From assembly GCA_009602725.1 (NCBI GenBank), contig WELB01000039.1:730758-741189 (forward strand): DNA of 10,432 nt, written 5' to 3'. Source of the stretch: Spirogloea muscicola. Lineage: Eukaryota; Streptophyta; Zygnematophyceae; Spirogloeales; Spirogloeaceae. Below the pieces are notes generated by a model that saw only the letters and a list, made by a program, of their open reading frames with translations, was not told the origin of the DNA and ran no database searches. Of the stretch, positions 8,701 to 10,432 are shown in pieces. The translations under genes and the position numbers were made by a program. Numbering within the stretch: the first letter of the stretch is position 1; each line of letters starts with the position of its first letter.

Positions 8701-8753
8701 AATACGTATACCTGCATCAGACACCGCCCATGCCAGAGGACATAGATCCCTGA
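2410..8753 (+). CDS. AMPD: AMP deaminase, plant (FAC1/AMPD) type, about 18 exons
   Basis: This enzyme hydrolyses AMP to IMP and ammonia, setting the adenylate/guanylate balance. Exons read with confidence are 3222-3402, 4057-4250, 4614-4665, 4784-4911, 5079-5258, 5462-5672, 5819-5880, 6183-6296, 6545-6685, 6849-7001, 7137-7190, 7342-7452, 7736-7909, 8028-8108, 8372-8470 and 8682-8753. They are GT-AG, phase-consistent and give 668 residues. Catalytic signatures are the zinc motif [11 protein letters not shown] (His codons 5178 and 5184), [24 protein letters not shown] (7173-7190), [26 protein letters not shown] and [20 protein letters not shown] (catalytic Asp pair 7844-7849). The protein is near-collinear with Arabidopsis FAC1 through to the end. 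Tentative 5' exons are 2410-2724 and 2990-3166, for a total near 830 residues against 839 in Arabidopsis. No N-terminal membrane segment is visible, unlike the plant enzyme. The longest intron is 3403-4056 (654 bases). Its open frames are not coding. Confidence 0.95.
2990..3166 (+). other. AMP deaminase exon 2 (tentative)
   Basis: The donor AAG|GTACGC at 3167 ends a phase-0 exon, which joins the solid exon at 3222 (GCAG|GCT) without breaking frame. The encoded part is Ala-rich (for example [19 protein letters not shown]). The upstream boundary is uncertain because an in-frame TAG lies at 2936-2938. Acceptors before 2961 and before 2990 (CCTAGCTCAG) are both possible. A consensus GTGAGT occurs inside the proposed exon at 3011, and another frame is open from an ATG at 3042, so cDNA is needed for this region. 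Confidence 0.45.
3403..4056 (+). other. Long third intron of AMP deaminase
   Basis: The intron begins GTATAC and ends CACCAG. Phase 1 on both sides rebuilds a Glu codon and joins [11 protein letters not shown] to [10 protein letters not shown], as expected from plant AMP deaminases (VRL followed by an acidic stretch). It is AT-richer than the flanking exons. Several overlapping open frames at 3397-3957 show no conserved motif. I see nothing else in it. Confidence 0.8.
4170..4205 (+). repeat. 18-bp in-frame tandem duplication (EPGTPK twice) in AMP deaminase
   Basis: Units 4170-4187 and 4188-4205 both encode EPGTPK and differ only at third codon positions. The land-plant protein has a single STPKPN-like motif at this place, just before the conserved PF. 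The duplication lengthens a loop N-terminal to the catalytic barrel and keeps frame. Confidence 0.8.
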
Positions 8754-8828
8754 CAGCGCCTCGGTCAACCCGGAGCATTGGAGCCCACCGGAGCACCAGT
8801 GGCCTCCGCTCACCCTAAATCCTAAGTT

Positions 8829-8833
8829 TGTAA
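8829..8833 (+). promoter_or_regulatory. TGTAA poly(A) signal of AMP deaminase
   Basis: TGTAA lies 76 bases after the TGA stop. In green algae TGTAA usually stands a short distance before the cleavage site, so the 3' UTR would be about 90-100 bases. Another TGTAA at 9531-9535 lies within an ELOF1 intron region and is a less likely alternative. The motif is short, so chance is possible. Confidence 0.5.
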
Positions 8834-9204
8834 AGTACCCAACCTGCAAACCAACTTCCACCGACTGTTTGCCATGATTACTGGCCAGCACTCTGCTAAG
8901 GCTATCTTGCTAGGTGTAGACAGTAGCTAGTGGTAGCTGCCGCCTATTGAAGGCCGCCTAGGTTGCTTGCCCAAGTCTGGACCCACCAGTCATTCAGGCC
9001 CTGCTTGCTGTGTCATCGCAATTGGTAACAGCAGCCACCACCCCTGTTTACGTCTGAGTCTTTCTCATAGTGGTGTGGAAATGTACAGTGTCTATGCTGT
9101 GGGCGTACATATCGAAATCTGGAAGCTAGCCTCAGCATAGGAGCAGGATCTGACAATTGCGTCCTCCGGTATTTTTCTGCCATTTGAGATCGCCTTTCGT
9201 TCAT

Positions 9205-9248
9205 TTTGGGCAGGCCTCTCACAGCCACTGCCCTACATTGGACGATCT
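9205..9248 (+). repeat. Dispersed repeat, copy D
   Basis: Bases 9205-9227 match the reverse complement of 271-293 at 22 of 23 positions, and 9205-9241 match copy A at about 29 of 37. The copy sits in the 3' spacer between AMP deaminase and ELOF1. The 3' end of the unit has diverged. Confidence 0.65.
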
Positions 9249-9363
9249 GTTTCTTGTGTGAATGCCAATCTTCCATGCCCACGCCAACAAAGTGCGAGTG
9301 AGGCTGCCGAAGTGGCAGCAACAAGCTCAGTGCAAGCCACCGCAGTGCGGCACTGGCCTGACT

Positions 9364-10119
9364 TCATTGGTTTGCTCGTTCGCACTCGTCAATCCACTCG
9401 CTGTACCTGCGAGTGCATAGGCAATGGCGGCAGGGATGGCAAGCATCAGTGAGCTCAGTAGTGCAGTAGGTGCTGTATCAGAGCAACAATGTTGAAGTGT
9501 CATAAGGGCCGGTGACTATGCAGACATCTGTGTAAACATAAGCATAATACGCATCTGCAATATGTACAAATAAGTGATAGAAAACTTAAGAGGTCGTCAC
9601 GTACACATCAATTGGGTCCGTAAGAGCTGCAGCATCCCGGTCCCACCCACATGCCGCACAGCAAAACAGTGGGCCAGCAGAAGCGCAGGGGTCAGTGCCG
9701 GCGACCAGGGCTGCCAGTTGGCTTTGGGCCGGTTGCGACAGGCATCGCACTAATCTTGGCAGGCCGGGGGGAGGAGAGAGAGATGGCGCTCACTGTCGAT
9801 TGGGCAGACGTACTTCTCCGCGCAGATCTTGCACACCGCCTCGCCTACCATGTTCACCTTGTCCCTGCACCGCCGCCCCCGCCGCCGCCATTGCCGCCGG
9901 GTCCCTCAGCCACCGTGCATCAGTGCGGCCCCGGCGGCGGTGGGGAGGCTGGGACTGCGGCGGTGATGGCAGTCGGCACAGCAACGGGGAGGGGGCATGG
10001 CGCGCTCACAAGCGGCACTCAATGCTGCCGTCGTGGTTGCAGAAGGGGCAGGCGAAGGACGTCGGCAGCTTCTGCTGCGCCTTCTTCGGCGGCGGCTTGG
10101 ACGACTTGCGCTTGCCCAT
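9364..10119 (-). CDS. ELOF1: Transcription elongation factor 1 (ELOF1/Elf1), zinc-ribbon protein
   Basis: Four minus-strand exons (plus-strand coordinates, in transcription order) are 10119-10010, 9864-9794, 9626-9605 and 9406-9364. All are GT-AG with matching phases, giving 81 residues (animal ELOF1 is 83). The basic N-terminus [17 protein letters not shown] is the known nucleic-acid-contacting tail. The zinc ribbon uses C24-P-F-C27 and C48-K-I-C51, with [15 protein letters not shown] and GEAVCKIC as in plant homologues. The C-terminus [18 protein letters not shown] is the conserved family ending. The protein binds elongating RNA polymerase II and helps it pass nucleosomes and DNA lesions. 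Introns are 9865-10009, 9627-9793 and 9407-9604. Exon 3 is only 22 bases. It is convergent with AMP deaminase. Family assignment is firm. Confidence 0.93.
9605..9626 (-). other. 22-nt microexon of ELOF1
   Basis: The acceptor CTGCAG is followed by CT CTT ACG GAC CCA ATT GAT GT and the strong donor GTACGT. It supplies part of Thr61, then LTDPID and part of Val68. Skipping it would shift frame and lose the conserved [14 protein letters not shown] ending, which supports it as a required exon. Confidence 0.85.

Positions 10120-10432
<313 letters not shown>

Larger units (their letters stand above)
8754..9363. other. Convergent 3' intergenic spacer between AMP deaminase and ELOF1
   Basis: This 610-base spacer lies between two stop codons that face each other. 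It holds the AMP deaminase 3' UTR on the plus strand and the ELOF1 3' UTR on the minus strand. A TGTAA motif lies near the left end and repeat copy D near 9205. Open frames here are short and unrecognised. No RNA gene was seen. Confidence 0.6.

Noticed and set aside
9531-9535. Second TGTAA as the poly(A) signal of AMP deaminase
   Set aside because: Use of this site would run the 3' UTR through the ELOF1 last exon and into its third intron. The motif at 8829 is much closer to the stop and sufficient.

Overview
This window is nuclear DNA from a green-lineage eukaryote, most likely a green alga. I cannot name the species. The evidence is as follows. Three spliced genes with GT-AG introns encode proteins that look closest to plant homologues. 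The first exons are very GC-rich, while later exons are near balanced composition. A TGTAA motif, the usual green-algal poly(A) signal, lies 76 bases after the AMP deaminase stop. Two CCCTAAAA motifs match the reverse complement of the TTTTAGGG telomere unit known from Chlamydomonas. There is no bacterial operon, phage, CRISPR array or transposase gene.

Layout, left to right. Bases 1-579 hold an unassigned GC-rich edge (1-183) and three alternating copies of a 44-base repeat (191-354). On the minus strand at 1915-580 lies a five-exon gene for a 121-residue EAF7/MRGBP-type subunit of the NuA4 histone acetyltransferase. A head-to-head promoter region (1916-2409) carries two telo-box-like motifs, a strong 35-base inverted repeat and several GTTAGCC motifs. 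On the plus strand at 2410-8753 lies a gene of about 18 exons for plant-type AMP deaminase, roughly 830 residues. The catalytic part (3222-8753) is read with high confidence. The joins of the first two exons are tentative. A 610-base 3'-to-3' spacer (8754-9363) holds a fourth copy of the dispersed repeat. On the minus strand at 10119-9364 lies a four-exon gene for transcription elongation factor ELOF1/Elf1 (81 residues), including a 22-base microexon. Upstream of it, the window ends inside a graded microsatellite (CCCG, then CTCG, then CTCTCG, then pure CT).

The three genes are housekeeping genes: chromatin acetylation, purine nucleotide balance and Pol II elongation. They do not form a pathway. 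EAF7 and AMP deaminase share one promoter region and might be co-regulated, which is inference. I found no new multi-gene system. The most unusual items are the dispersed fold-back repeat, the hairpin in the shared promoter, the ELOF1 microexon and start-site duplication, and the ambiguous N-terminal exons of AMP deaminase.
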